From positions 20,773-28,869 of the forward strand of contig MGOB01000100.1 in NCBI GenBank assembly GCA_001796995.1: a stretch of 8,097 bases of DNA, written 5' to 3'. Position numbers and translations under genes: made by a program. The stretch is from Chloroflexi bacterium RBG_16_68_14. GTDB lineage: Bacteria > Chloroflexota > Dehalococcoidia > DSTF01 > RBG-16-68-14. The notes beneath the pieces are model-generated. The model saw only the letters and a list, made by a program, of their open reading frames with translations. It did no database searches and was not told where the DNA came from. Positions 1-5,056 of this stretch are shown piece by piece; position 1 is the first letter of the stretch, and every line of letters starts with the position of its first letter.

Positions 1-177
1 GATGAGCCGACGAACCACCTGGACATCCCGTCAAGGGAAGCCTTTGAGGAGGTGCTCAGCGCTTTCGCGGGGACGGTGCTGGTCGTCACCCACGACCGCT
101 TCTTCGTCCAGTCCTTCGCCACGCGGGCGCTCCACATCGAAGAGGGCACGGTGCGGGCATACTTGTTGCGCCTGTGA
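1..177 (+). CDS. ABC-F family ATPase, C-terminal fragment
   Basis: This is the last 58 codons of a gene that begins before the window; the reading frame is open from base 1 to a TGA at 175-177. The visible part starts exactly at the Walker B/D-loop motif DEPTNHLD, the hallmark of the second nucleotide-binding domain of ABC-F proteins, and continues to the switch histidine in VVTHDRFF (residue 31 of the fragment). ABC-F proteins are soluble, lack membrane domains, and mostly act on the ribosome (translation factors such as EttA, or antibiotic-resistance proteins). The chain stops about 28 residues after the H-loop, so there is no C-terminal coiled-coil extension of the Uup type. The subfamily and the full length cannot be judged because the first domain and the linker lie outside the window. 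Confidence 0.93.
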   Translation, partial: DEPTNHLDIPSREAFEEVLSAFAGTVLVVTHDRFFVQSFATRALHIEEGTVRAYLLRL

Positions 178-214
178 GGCGCACCGGCTCGAAGGAGACG
201 ATGTGGGAGGCCTC

Positions 215-223
215 TGCTACTAT
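215..223 (+). promoter_or_regulatory. Possible extended -10 promoter element
   Basis: TGCTACTAT reads as an extended -10 (TGN plus TACTAT). The same nine bases form the -10 of the much better promoter at 5012-5041, and both are followed by ACGCCGCCCCG after a short, different gap. No good -35 hexamer is seen 16-18 bases upstream here. If active, it would send a transcript rightward, antisense to the small gene at 263-427 and towards the membrane-protein/holA pair that starts at 547. Confidence 0.25.
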
Positions 224-262
224 GGAACCACGCCGCCCCGTTAGCTGCGCGGCCGCCGCTCC

Positions 263-427
263 TTACACGACGAGCAGCAGGAACCCCGTCACCGCCAGGG
301 CGGTGGCGGCGAAGAACATCCAGGCCTGGAGCGGCCGGTCAGCCATCGATGGGCCGGGCCCCTGGGCGAAGGCCCCCAGGTACAGGACGAAGCCGATCAC
401 GAGCAGTGCGATGGCGAGAATGAACAC
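263..427 (-). CDS. Small two-helix membrane protein (hypothetical)
   Basis: A 54-codon minus-strand frame runs from a GTG at 427 to TAA at 263-265. The protein has two clean hydrophobic stretches, roughly residues 2-20 (FILAIALLVIGFVLYLGAF) and 36-54 (WMFFAATALAVTGFLLLVV), joined by a short polar loop containing GPGPSMADRPLQ. Two membrane helices in one short frame, with the chain ending right after the second helix, argue that it is real. The start is uncertain: the frame stays open upstream into the palindrome at 493-531, where it would read QAKACPTT, which is repeat translation and not protein. A GGGGG run 9 bases before the GTG could serve as a weak ribosome site. An ATG at 346 would leave only the second helix. 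I do not recognise the family, and no function is offered. Confidence 0.5.
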   Translation of the reverse strand: MFILAIALLVIGFVLYLGAFAQGPGPSMADRPLQAWMFFAATALAVTGFLLLVV

Positions 428-492
428 CCGTCGAATCCCCCGCCAGGCTACGGCCAGGGGATGCCGAGCGCAAGCGTTGCCACCTGTTGTGG

Positions 493-531
493 GACAGGCT
501 TTAGCCTGTCGCCGTCGGGCTGAAGCCCGAC
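493..531. repeat. Tandem pair of REP-like palindromes
   Basis: Two perfect 8-base inverted repeats lie next to each other: GACAGGCT-TT-AGCCTGTC (493-510) and GTCGGGCT-GA-AGCCCGAC (514-531). Both share the core GGCT-NN-AGCC with a two-base centre. The related, larger element at 1836-1921 shows that this is a family and not a single terminator. The pair sits 15 bases before the ATG at 547 and upstream of the divergent small gene ending at 263. No T-run follows on either strand, so classic intrinsic termination is unlikely. Confidence 0.75.
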
Positions 532-546
532 CCTCGGATCGCGGCC

Positions 547-783
547 ATGTCTGAGCGGCGTCGCTTCCTCGGCTGGGAGAACCTGGCCCTCCTCTTCTGG
601 TCGCTCGTCCTCGGCCTGGCGGCGGCCGCTGCCTTCGGCGCCTACCGGGCGGTGACTGCCTCGGGCGAGGTCACGGCCGGCCGCCTCGCCGCGTTCGCCG
701 TGAACCTGCTCTGGCCGGGCGTGCTCATCTTCGCCGCCGTGGCGGCCGTGGTCTGGCTGGGCTGGAAGGCGAACCTGGACTGA
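547..783 (+). CDS. Small two-helix membrane protein upstream of holA
   Basis: A 78-residue protein of unknown family. It has a short basic N-terminus (SERRRF), then two predicted membrane helices at about residues 12-32 and 47-72, with the loop TASGEVTAGR between them and a short KANLD tail. The basic N-terminus suggests that both ends lie in the cytoplasm. The ATG at 547 has no clear Shine-Dalgarno site, and the double palindrome ends only 15 bases upstream. Its stop overlaps the holA start (TGATG, one shared base), so translation of the two is probably coupled. That arrangement supports it being a real gene but does not itself give a function; nothing known about the delta subunit calls for a membrane partner. 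Confidence 0.75.
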   Translation: MSERRRFLGWENLALLFWSLVLGLAAAAAFGAYRAVTASGEVTAGRLAAFAVNLLWPGVLIFAAVAAVVWLGWKANLD

Positions 784-1811
784 TGATCGCCGTCTTCTAC
801 GGCAAGGACGACTTCTCCGCGCACGAGGCGCTGGACGAGCTGAAGCGCGAGCTGGACAGCGACCCTTCCCCGGAAGGGCTCGCCGACAACGCGGTCCAGG
901 TGGACGGCGCCAGCGCCCGCCCCGACGAGCTGCTGGCCCTCTGCCAGACGGTGCCCTTCCTGAGCGCCCGCCGCCTGGTCATCGTCCGGGGGCTGCTCGG
1001 CCAGTTCGAGGGCGCCGGTCGTCGGGGACGGCGACGCTCTTCGGAGGCCGTCCTGGGGCCGTGGGAGGCCTTCGTCGAAGGGCTGCCGACACTGCCGGAG
1101 AGCACCGTCCTGGTCTTCCTGGACGGCAAGCTCGATCCCAAGAACCCCCTGCTCCAGGCGTTGTCCTTCCTAAAGGAAGGACTGGCCCAGGTGCGGGAGT
1201 TCAAGCCGCTCCCCCAGGCGGGGCTGGCCGGCTGGATCAACCGCAGGGCGCAGCGCTACGGCGTGTCGCTGGAGGCGCGGGCGGTGGCCGCCCTGGCGGG
1301 CCTGGTGGGGAACCACCTCTGGACGCTGGACAGCGAGCTTCAGAAGCTGGCGGCCTACGCCGACGGCCGCCCGGTCGCGGAGGAGGACGTGCGCTCCCTG
1401 GTCAGCCTGGCCCGCGATCCCAGCGTCTTCGCTATGGCCGACGCCGTCATCGAGGGGAGGCCGCGGGACGCCGCCGAGCTGCTCCAGCGCCTCCTCGCCG
1501 ACGGCAAATCTCCCCAGTACCTGCTCACGATGGTCGCCCGCCAGTACCGTCTGCTGCTGCTGACGAAGGAGCTGCTCCAACGGGGCGCCCGCCCACCCGA
1601 GATCAGCGCCCGCCTGCAGGTGCAGGGCTTCGTCATCCAGCGCCTCCTCCAGCAGGCACCGAGCTACACCATCGACCGGCTGCGAGGGGCCTATCGACGG
1701 CTGCTGGAGGCGGACCTGAGCGTGAAGCGCGGCGTCTTCGACGACGAGACGGCGCTCCAGCTCCTCCTCTTCGAGCTGGCAGCGGCGGCGGGGCCGCGCC
1801 AGCGAGCTTGA
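783..1811 (+). CDS. holA: DNA polymerase III subunit delta
   Basis: A 342-residue protein, normal for the bacterial delta subunit, the clamp-loader arm that opens the sliding clamp within the gamma/tau complex. The N-terminus has the family's opening strand (AVFYGKDDFSAHEALDELK, where relatives read YGEDxFL), followed by the conserved RRLVIVRGL near residue 63. The middle domain has WINRRAQRYGVSLEARAVAAL (about 151-171) and the helix ending in DSELQKLAAYA (183-193). Domain III has the collar-like helices DPSVFAMADAVIEGRPRDA (212-230) and YLLTMVARQYRLLLLTKEL (246-264), ending with LEADLSVKRG and the typical final helix ALQLLLFELA. Like other delta proteins it lacks Walker A and B motifs, as expected for a subunit that does not hydrolyse ATP. 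The start overlaps the previous stop as TGATG, and no separate promoter is seen. The gene ends 25 bases before a palindromic element. Confidence 0.95.
   Translation: MIAVFYGKDDFSAHEALDELKRELDSDPSPEGLADNAVQVDGASARPDELLALCQTVPFLSARRLVIVRGLLGQFEGAGRRGRRRSSEAVLGPWEAFVEGLPTLPESTVLVFLDGKLDPKNPLLQALSFLKEGLAQVREFKPLPQAGLAGWINRRAQRYGVSLEARAVAALAGLVGNHLWTLDSELQKLAAYADGRPVAEEDVRSLVSLARDPSVFAMADAVIEGRPRDAAELLQRLLADGKSPQYLLTMVARQYRLLLLTKELLQRGARPPEISARLQVQGFVIQRLLQQAPSYTIDRLRGAYRRLLEADLSVKRGVFDDETALQLLLFELAAAAGPRQRA
1163..1182. repeat. Perfect palindrome inside holA
   Basis: GTCCTTCCT-AA-AGGAAGGAC is a perfect 9-base inverted repeat with a two-base AA centre, lying within the holA reading frame where it encodes part of SFLKEGL. 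Its design (CT-NN-AG centre, GTCC/GGAC ends) resembles the intergenic palindromes at 493-531 and 1836-1921. It may be a coincidence of coding sequence or a fixed relic of the same repeat family. Confidence 0.45.
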
Positions 1812-1835
1812 GCCCAGCCCGTATTCAGGACCACC

Positions 1836-1921
1836 TCGTAGGGACAGGCCTGAAGGCCTGTCCGGCCCCTTCGCACGACTGATCGAGTGGGCCGGACAGA
1901 GCTAAAGCTCTGTCCCTACGA
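1836..1921. repeat. Compound palindromic (BIME-like) intergenic element
   Basis: An 86-base element lies between the convergent ends of holA and the transporter ATPase gene. It contains two perfect 10-base palindromes, GGACAGGCCT-GA-AGGCCTGTCC (1842-1863) and GGACAGAGCT-AA-AGCTCTGTCC (1894-1915). The inner flanks are also inverted (GTCCGGCC at 1860-1867, GGCCGGAC at 1890-1897), and the outer boundaries are a perfect 12-base inverted repeat, TCGTAGGGACAG (1836-1847) against CTGTCCCTACGA (1910-1921). The whole can therefore fold either as two small hairpins or as one large stem. Position and shape match REP/BIME or small MITE-like elements. It could also block read-through between the convergent genes, though no T-run follows either hairpin. 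Confidence 0.85.
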
Positions 1922-1951
1922 ACTCTAACTCGGCAGCCAAGTGGGACCGCC

Positions 1952-2935
1952 CTACTCGTCCGGGTGGTAGACCGGGTTGTAGCAGGCCACCCGCTGGCCA
2001 GGGGCCAGCTCGGCCAGGGGCGGTGACGGCTGCGTCCGGCAGGCGCTGACCGCCTTGCGGCAGCGGGGCAGGAAGGCGCACTCGTCGGGCAGCTCCGCCA
2101 GGTCGGGCGGCGAGCCCTGGATCGCTTCCAGCGGGCGCCTGTCCTGGTCCACTCGCGGTAGGGTGGCCAGCAGCGACCAGGTGTAGGGATGGCGCGGCCG
2201 GCGCAGGACGTCGCGGGTGCGCCCCTGCTCCGCGATGCGGCCGGCGTACATCACCGCCACCTCGTCGGCCATCTGGGCCACCACCCCCAGGTCGTGGGTG
2301 ATGAGCAGGATGGAGACGCCCTGCTCCCGGCGCAGCCGCTCAAGTTCGTTGAGGATGCCTGCCTGCACCGTCACGTCCAGGGCGGAGGTGGGCTCGTCGG
2401 CGATGACCACCTTGGGGTTGAGCACGGTGGCGATGGCGATGAACACCCGCTGGCTCATGCCCCCGGAGAGCTGGTACGGGTACTGCTTGACCAGCCGCTC
2501 CGGGTGGGCCAAGCCCACCCGCTGGAGGGCGTCTTCCACCACTCGACGCGCCTCTTGCTTGGAGACCCTGGTGTGGGCGGCGATGATCTCCTCCACCTGC
2601 TCGCCCACGGAGAGCACCGGGTTGAGGCCACTCACCGGGTCCTGGAAGATCATGGAGATCTCGCGGCCGCGGAGACGGCGCAGCTCGTCACCCCGCAGCG
2701 ATAGCAGGTCGTTGCCTTCGAAGCGCACCTCGCCCCCTACCACGCGACCCGGGTAGGGCAGCAGGCCGAGGATGGACAGGGCAATGGTGGTCTTGCCGCA
2801 GCCGCTTTCGCCCACCAGCGCCAGGACGCCGCCCCGCCGCAACGAGAAGCTGACGCCATCGACGGCCTTGACCCGTCTCGAGCCGTTGCCGTACTGGGCG
2901 TAGAGGTCGCGGACTTCCAGGACGACGTCGCTCAC
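1952..2935 (-). CDS. dppD: Peptide/nickel-type ABC transporter ATP-binding protein (DppD/OppD family)
   Basis: A 327-residue cytoplasmic ATPase that would energise uptake of oligopeptides or similar solutes. Motifs in order: Walker A GESGCGKTT (42-50), Q-loop FQDP (Q98), signature LSGGM (156-160), Walker B VVIADE (176-181) and H-loop ITHD (H214). The C-terminal oligopeptide domain follows (HPYTWSLLATLP, then QGSPPDL). It has four cysteines, C286-x5-C292-x6-C299-x18-C318, matching the spacing style of DppD proteins, for which an iron-sulfur cluster has been reported. The GTG at 2935 is chosen because VSDVVLEVRDL is a typical family N-terminus and a TATAAT at 2989-2994 would place the transcript start near 2982, just at the alternative TTG (2983). 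No obvious Shine-Dalgarno site precedes the GTG. No permease, second ATPase or binding-protein gene lies next to it in this window, so it looks like a solitary subunit. Substrate is not determined. Confidence 0.92.
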   Translation of the reverse strand: MSDVVLEVRDLYAQYGNGSRRVKAVDGVSFSLRRGGVLALVGESGCGKTTIALSILGLLPYPGRVVGGEVRFEGNDLLSLRGDELRRLRGREISMIFQDPVSGLNPVLSVGEQVEEIIAAHTRVSKQEARRVVEDALQRVGLAHPERLVKQYPYQLSGGMSQRVFIAIATVLNPKVVIADEPTSALDVTVQAGILNELERLRREQGVSILLITHDLGVVAQMADEVAVMYAGRIAEQGRTRDVLRRPRHPYTWSLLATLPRVDQDRRPLEAIQGSPPDLAELPDECAFLPRCRKAVSACRTQPSPPLAELAPGQRVACYNPVYHPDE

Positions 2936-2988
2936 AGCACGGGGAAATGAACCCACCAAGACACGCGCTCTGCCGCGCGTCAAGCTCC

Positions 2989-2994
2989 ATTATA
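2989..2994 (-). promoter_or_regulatory. Candidate -10 for the transporter ATPase gene
   Basis: Read on the minus strand this is TATAAT within TATATAAT, a rare AT-rich patch in a GC-rich region, 53 bases before the chosen GTG start. No convincing -35 hexamer lies at 16-18 bases (the positions read CTTCTT or CCTTCT). It would allow transcription independent of lexA upstream. Confidence 0.4.
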
Positions 2995-3027
2995 TACGGG
3001 GGGAGCAAGGAAGAAGGTGCCGATGGT

Positions 3028-3099
3028 CCTCGGCCCGAGGCCTCGGCGTCAGCGTCTCGGCTGAGCTCGACGAAGTCTCAGCCCAACGCTCAGGCCGAG
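3028..3099. repeat. Cluster of palindromes downstream of lexA
   Basis: The gap between lexA and the transporter gene is packed with inverted repeats. There is a perfect 12-base palindrome CCGAGGCCTCGG (3035-3046) that overlaps CCTCGG-C-CCGAGG (3028-3040). A hairpin GGCTGAG (3059-3065)/CTCAGCC (3077-3083) has loop CTCGACGAAGT, and CTCGGC (3056-3061) pairs with GCCGAG (3094-3099). The loop and stem resemble the common bacterial repeat with GAGC-TCGACGAAG-type cores. It is the likely end region of the lexA transcript, but no T-run marks a classic terminator. Confidence 0.6.
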
Positions 3100-3102
3100 G
3101 GC

Positions 3103-3744
3103 TCAGCCGCGCTGGCTGATGGTGGTGAGCACCCGGCCCTGGACCTCGACGTTCTCTGGGTCAGTGAAGATAGGCTCTACCCTCTCGTTGGCTGGCTGGA
3201 GACGCACCCGCTCGCCGTCAACGAAGATCTTCTTAAGGGTGGCCTCACCCTCCCGCTTGAGCCAGGCGGCGACCATGTCCCCGTTCTTGGCCGCGCTCGT
3301 CGCCTCCATGATGACGATGTCGCCGTCGTTGACCAGGGCATCGATCATGGAGTCGCCCTTCACCCGCAGGGCGTAGACGCGCTCCTTGCCGCCGGTCATG
3401 TCCCGCGTCACCTCCACCACGTTGTCGTAGTCGATGTTGGACCAGGTCTCCTCCGTGGGCACGGGGATAGGCTGGCCGGCGGCGATGGTGCCGATGATGG
3501 GGACAGGGACGGTGTGGGGACGGCGGCCGCTGCCGTCCAGCAGCTCGATGGCGCGGGAGCCCTCCCGGTCGCGCCGGATGTGGCCCAGCCGCTCCAGCGC
3601 CTTCAGGTTATAGTCCACCACGGAGGTGGAGCTGATGTTGCAGCCGAGCTGGATGTCGCGGATGCTGGGCGGGTAGTCCTTCTCCTGGATAAAGCGACGG
3701 AGGAACTCCAGGATCTTCTGCTGCTTGGCCGACAAGCCTCTCAT
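3103..3744 (-). CDS. lexA: SOS regulon repressor LexA (S24 autopeptidase)
   Basis: A 213-residue repressor that binds SOS operators and cuts itself when RecA filaments form on damaged DNA. The N-terminal winged helix-turn-helix covers about residues 1-65 (LSAKQQKILEFLRRFI, YPPSIRDIQ, then SSTSVVDYNLKALERLGHIRR). Next comes the linker and the Ala89-Gly90 cleavage bond in TIAAGQPIPV. The peptidase domain has the nucleophile Ser132 in VKGDSMI and the general base Lys171 in EATLKK, 39 residues apart, close to the spacing in known LexA proteins. The ATG at 3744 is preceded by a strong GGAGGGAGGG ribosome site. The frame stays open far upstream, but that part is not LexA-like and overlaps the promoter. 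The upstream region holds an SOS box at the transcription start, so the gene should repress itself. It is followed after 167 bases by the transporter gene on the same strand. Confidence 0.97.
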   Translation of the reverse strand: MRGLSAKQQKILEFLRRFIQEKDYPPSIRDIQLGCNISSTSVVDYNLKALERLGHIRRDREGSRAIELLDGSGRRPHTVPVPIIGTIAAGQPIPVPTEETWSNIDYDNVVEVTRDMTGGKERVYALRVKGDSMIDALVNDGDIVIMEATSAAKNGDMVAAWLKREGEATLKKIFVDGERVRLQPANERVEPIFTDPENVEVQGRVLTTISQRG

Positions 3745-3771
3745 GGCACCCTCCCTCCGATCTTCCTTTCG

Positions 3772-3783
3772 GAACGCGTGTTC
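3772..3783 (-). promoter_or_regulatory. SOS box (LexA operator) of lexA
   Basis: GAAC-N4-GTTC, reading GAACGCGTGTTC on the plus strand, fits the Gram-positive SOS box core GAAC-RNRY-GTTC. It starts 28 bases upstream of the lexA ATG and covers about +1 to +12 relative to the start point predicted from the promoter at 3791-3819, an ideal place for repression. The flanks (G and T) differ from the usual outer C and G. Confidence 0.88.
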
Positions 3784-3790
3784 TGCTGAG

Positions 3791-3819
3791 ACGATACCAC
3801 CGGTGGGAAACGATGTCAA
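3791..3819 (-). promoter_or_regulatory. lexA promoter
   Basis: On the minus strand a consensus -35 TTGACA (3819-3814) is followed by a 17-base spacer and a -10 TATCGT (3796-3791). Transcription should begin near 3784, at the edge of the SOS box, leaving a leader of about 40 bases with a GGAGGG ribosome site. This is the best sigma-70-type promoter on the minus strand of the window. Confidence 0.85.
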
Positions 3820-3867
3820 GCCCTTGGGGAGCGCAGAAACGGCAAGGTCAGCCACAGGTAACAGCAA

Positions 3868-3895
3868 GAAGCGGCCCTGCGGGAAAGGCCGCTTC
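3868..3895 (-). terminator. Terminator hairpin after the DoxX-family gene
   Basis: A perfect 9-base stem, GAAGCGGCC (3868-3876) with GGCCGCTTC (3887-3895), and a 10-base loop, begin 23 bases after the DoxX stop. On the minus strand the stem is followed by TTGCTGTT, only partly T-rich, so termination may be incomplete. It separates the membrane operon from the lexA promoter. Confidence 0.6.
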
Positions 3896-3917
3896 CTGCT
3901 GCCGCCTTGCGGGTCGC

Positions 3918-4556
3918 CTAGGTTGGCTTCGCGTGTGGTTGTAGACCAGTCACCCCCCGCCCCAGCTTTTCTGCCACCGGGCGCACCACGCCACCGGGCT
4001 CCCAGGGCGTTCCCAGCGCGGGCAGGAGCCAGCGGTCCACACCGATCCAGCCTGCCACCTTCCAGCCAAAGAGGATGAGGATGGCGATAACGAACAGTAC
4101 GGGGTTGGTGCTGGCGGTGCCGGCGAGCATGAAGTTGAAGTTCATCAGCGCGCCGCCCAACGCCGCCAGCCCGGTGAAGGCGCCGACGATGAGTCCAATG
4201 CCGGCGAGCACTTCGCCCAGCGCGATCACCCACGCGAACCAGGTGTACCACTCGTGGTTCACCATATACTGGACAAAGTCACGGTACCAGTCGTAGACGA
4301 TGGGCGGGCGGCCCTCTTGAGGGATGGCAATGGCCCGCTCCCAGAATCCCCTCAACCCCAGGCCGTCAGGCCCCGGCACGTTGACCCACCGGTCCTCGCC
4401 CCAGAGCTTGTGCCACCCGGCCAGCAGCCACTGGTAGCCCAAGTAGACGCGAGCCACCGTCCACAGCGGCGCCATTCGTGTGTCGCTGAAGACGCGCCGG
4501 AACCAGGGAGGATCGTGCAGTTCCCGTCCAGCGAATGCGCGCTCAAAGATCGCCAT
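3918..4556 (-). CDS. DoxX family membrane protein
   Basis: A 212-residue integral membrane protein with four predicted helices at about residues 31-48, 104-123, 126-146 and 151-171, the DoxX/DoxD topology. Family-like features are VYLGYQWLLAGWHKLW in the first helix (typical R...lG..fl.aG..Kl) and GEVLAGIGLIVGAFTGLAALGGALMNFNFMLAG across helices 2-3. The 50-residue segment between helices 1 and 2 (WVNVPGPDG...HEWYTWFAWV) is long and rich in Trp and Tyr. DoxX relatives include the small subunit of thiosulfate:quinone oxidoreductase and mycobacterial oxidative-stress proteins; a redox role here is only inference. The ATG at 4556 is chosen because AGGAGGTG stands 6 bases upstream. The gene overlaps the upstream 72-residue gene by 14 bases, so the two form an operon. 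Confidence 0.88.
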   Translation of the reverse strand: MAIFERAFAGRELHDPPWFRRVFSDTRMAPLWTVARVYLGYQWLLAGWHKLWGEDRWVNVPGPDGLGLRGFWERAIAIPQEGRPPIVYDWYRDFVQYMVNHEWYTWFAWVIALGEVLAGIGLIVGAFTGLAALGGALMNFNFMLAGTASTNPVLFVIAILILFGWKVAGWIGVDRWLLPALGTPWEPGGVVRPVAEKLGRGVTGLQPHAKPT

Positions 4557-4761
4557 GGCGCACCTCCTCTCCACCCTTGGGGACGAACACGTGCTCCGTC
4601 ACCCACTCGCCTACCAGCCAGGCCAGGGCGACCGCCGCGCCGATGGGGATGACCGTCAGCACCTGGTTGTCATCACCCCAAGCATTGACGACCAACACGG
4701 CTACGATGGCCACGCCGAGCCAGGCTGCTATGCCTAACAGCAGTGCTCCGTATCGCGCCAT
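4543..4761 (-). CDS. Small two-helix membrane protein in the DoxX operon
   Basis: A 72-residue protein of unrecognised family. Two predicted membrane helices lie at about residues 4-26 (YGALLLGIAAWLGVAIVAVL) and 35-54 (LTVIPIGAAVALAWLVGEWV), linked by NAWGDDNQ, with a polar tail VPKGGEEVRHGDL. The ATG at 4761 has an excellent ribosome site, AAAGGAGGT, 6 bases away. Its last 14 bases overlap the start of the DoxX-family gene, whose own Shine-Dalgarno site is inside this reading frame. Overlap and shared membrane location suggest that the two proteins work together, possibly as subunits of one complex; this is inference. No clear promoter hexamers are seen in the 115 bases upstream. Confidence 0.82.
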   Translation of the reverse strand: MARYGALLLGIAAWLGVAIVAVLVVNAWGDDNQVLTVIPIGAAVALAWLVGEWVTEHVFVPKGGEEVRHGDL

Positions 4762-4875
4762 GATCTACCTCCTTTCTGCAGTAGTTTCCACTAGTCTACG
4801 ACTCGATCTCCGGCGCTCTCCATTGGCAACCACCCTCATTCTCAGTATCGCACGCTAGCTCTGTCGTTTATATAT

Positions 4876-4891
4876 GAACATGGGTATGTTC
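4876..4891. promoter_or_regulatory. Operator-like palindrome GAACAT-N4-ATGTTC
   Basis: A perfect inverted repeat, GAACATGGGTATGTTC, with 6-base arms and a 4-base centre, lies beside the AT-rich stretch TTTATATAT (4868-4876). This is in the gap between divergently transcribed genes. The half-site GAAC resembles the LexA half-site, but the spacing is GAAC-N8-GTTC, not N4, so LexA binding is doubtful. It may bind another dimeric regulator acting on the membrane operon, the PEP-utilizer operon or both. Confidence 0.45.
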
Positions 4892-5011
4892 CTCCCGCCA
4901 AACGGCCTCATTTCCGTCTGCCCATCGGCCCTGCCAGTTGCGCTCCGCTCCCGCTCACCTCAGGCCCGGCTAACCATGGACACGCGACGCCCAGCCCGCC
5001 TTCGCAGCGTC

Positions 5012-5041
5012 TTGCTCCGCCGTTCGCTCGCCTGCTACTAT
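5012..5041 (+). promoter_or_regulatory. Promoter of the PEP-utilizer/DUF72 operon
   Basis: TTGCTC (5012-5017), an 18-base spacer and TACTAT (5036-5041) with an upstream TGC giving an extended -10. Transcription would start near 5048, about 25 bases before the GTG at 5073. This makes the in-frame ATG at 5040, which lies inside the -10, an impossible start for this transcript. Confidence 0.65.
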
Positions 5042-5056
5042 GACGCCGCCCCGCCG

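Noticed and set aside
174..554. 126-residue plus-strand frame
   Set aside because: Low-complexity, Arg/Ala-rich product with no domain. It runs through the palindromes and is antisense to a more protein-like two-helix frame.
1061..1882. 273-residue plus-strand frame in another phase of holA
   Set aside because: Shadow of holA; the product is Gly/Ala/Pro/Arg-rich and runs into the repeat element, where it reads TGLKACP.
1842..1915. Classic bidirectional intrinsic terminator
   Set aside because: Both hairpins lack a T-run on either strand; better explained as a REP/BIME-like element, although it may still hinder read-through.
2947..3789. 280-residue plus-strand frame
   Set aside because: Antisense shadow of lexA, rich in Asp/His/Gly/Leu in the way typical of antisense frames in GC-rich DNA.
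3842..3917. Small RNA or riboswitch upstream of lexA
   Set aside because: The structure is explained by the terminator hairpin of the DoxX-family gene; it lies upstream of the lexA promoter and so is not in the lexA leader.
3745..4251. N-terminal extension of LexA
   Set aside because: The frame is open but overlaps the lexA promoter, the SOS box and the DoxX-family gene, and the family N-terminus begins at the ATG at 3744.
4832..4849. Fur-box-like GATACTGAGAATGAGGGT on the minus strand upstream of the membrane operon
   Set aside because: It resembles GATAAT hexamers in the first 12 bases but loses symmetry afterwards, and nothing else links the operon to iron.
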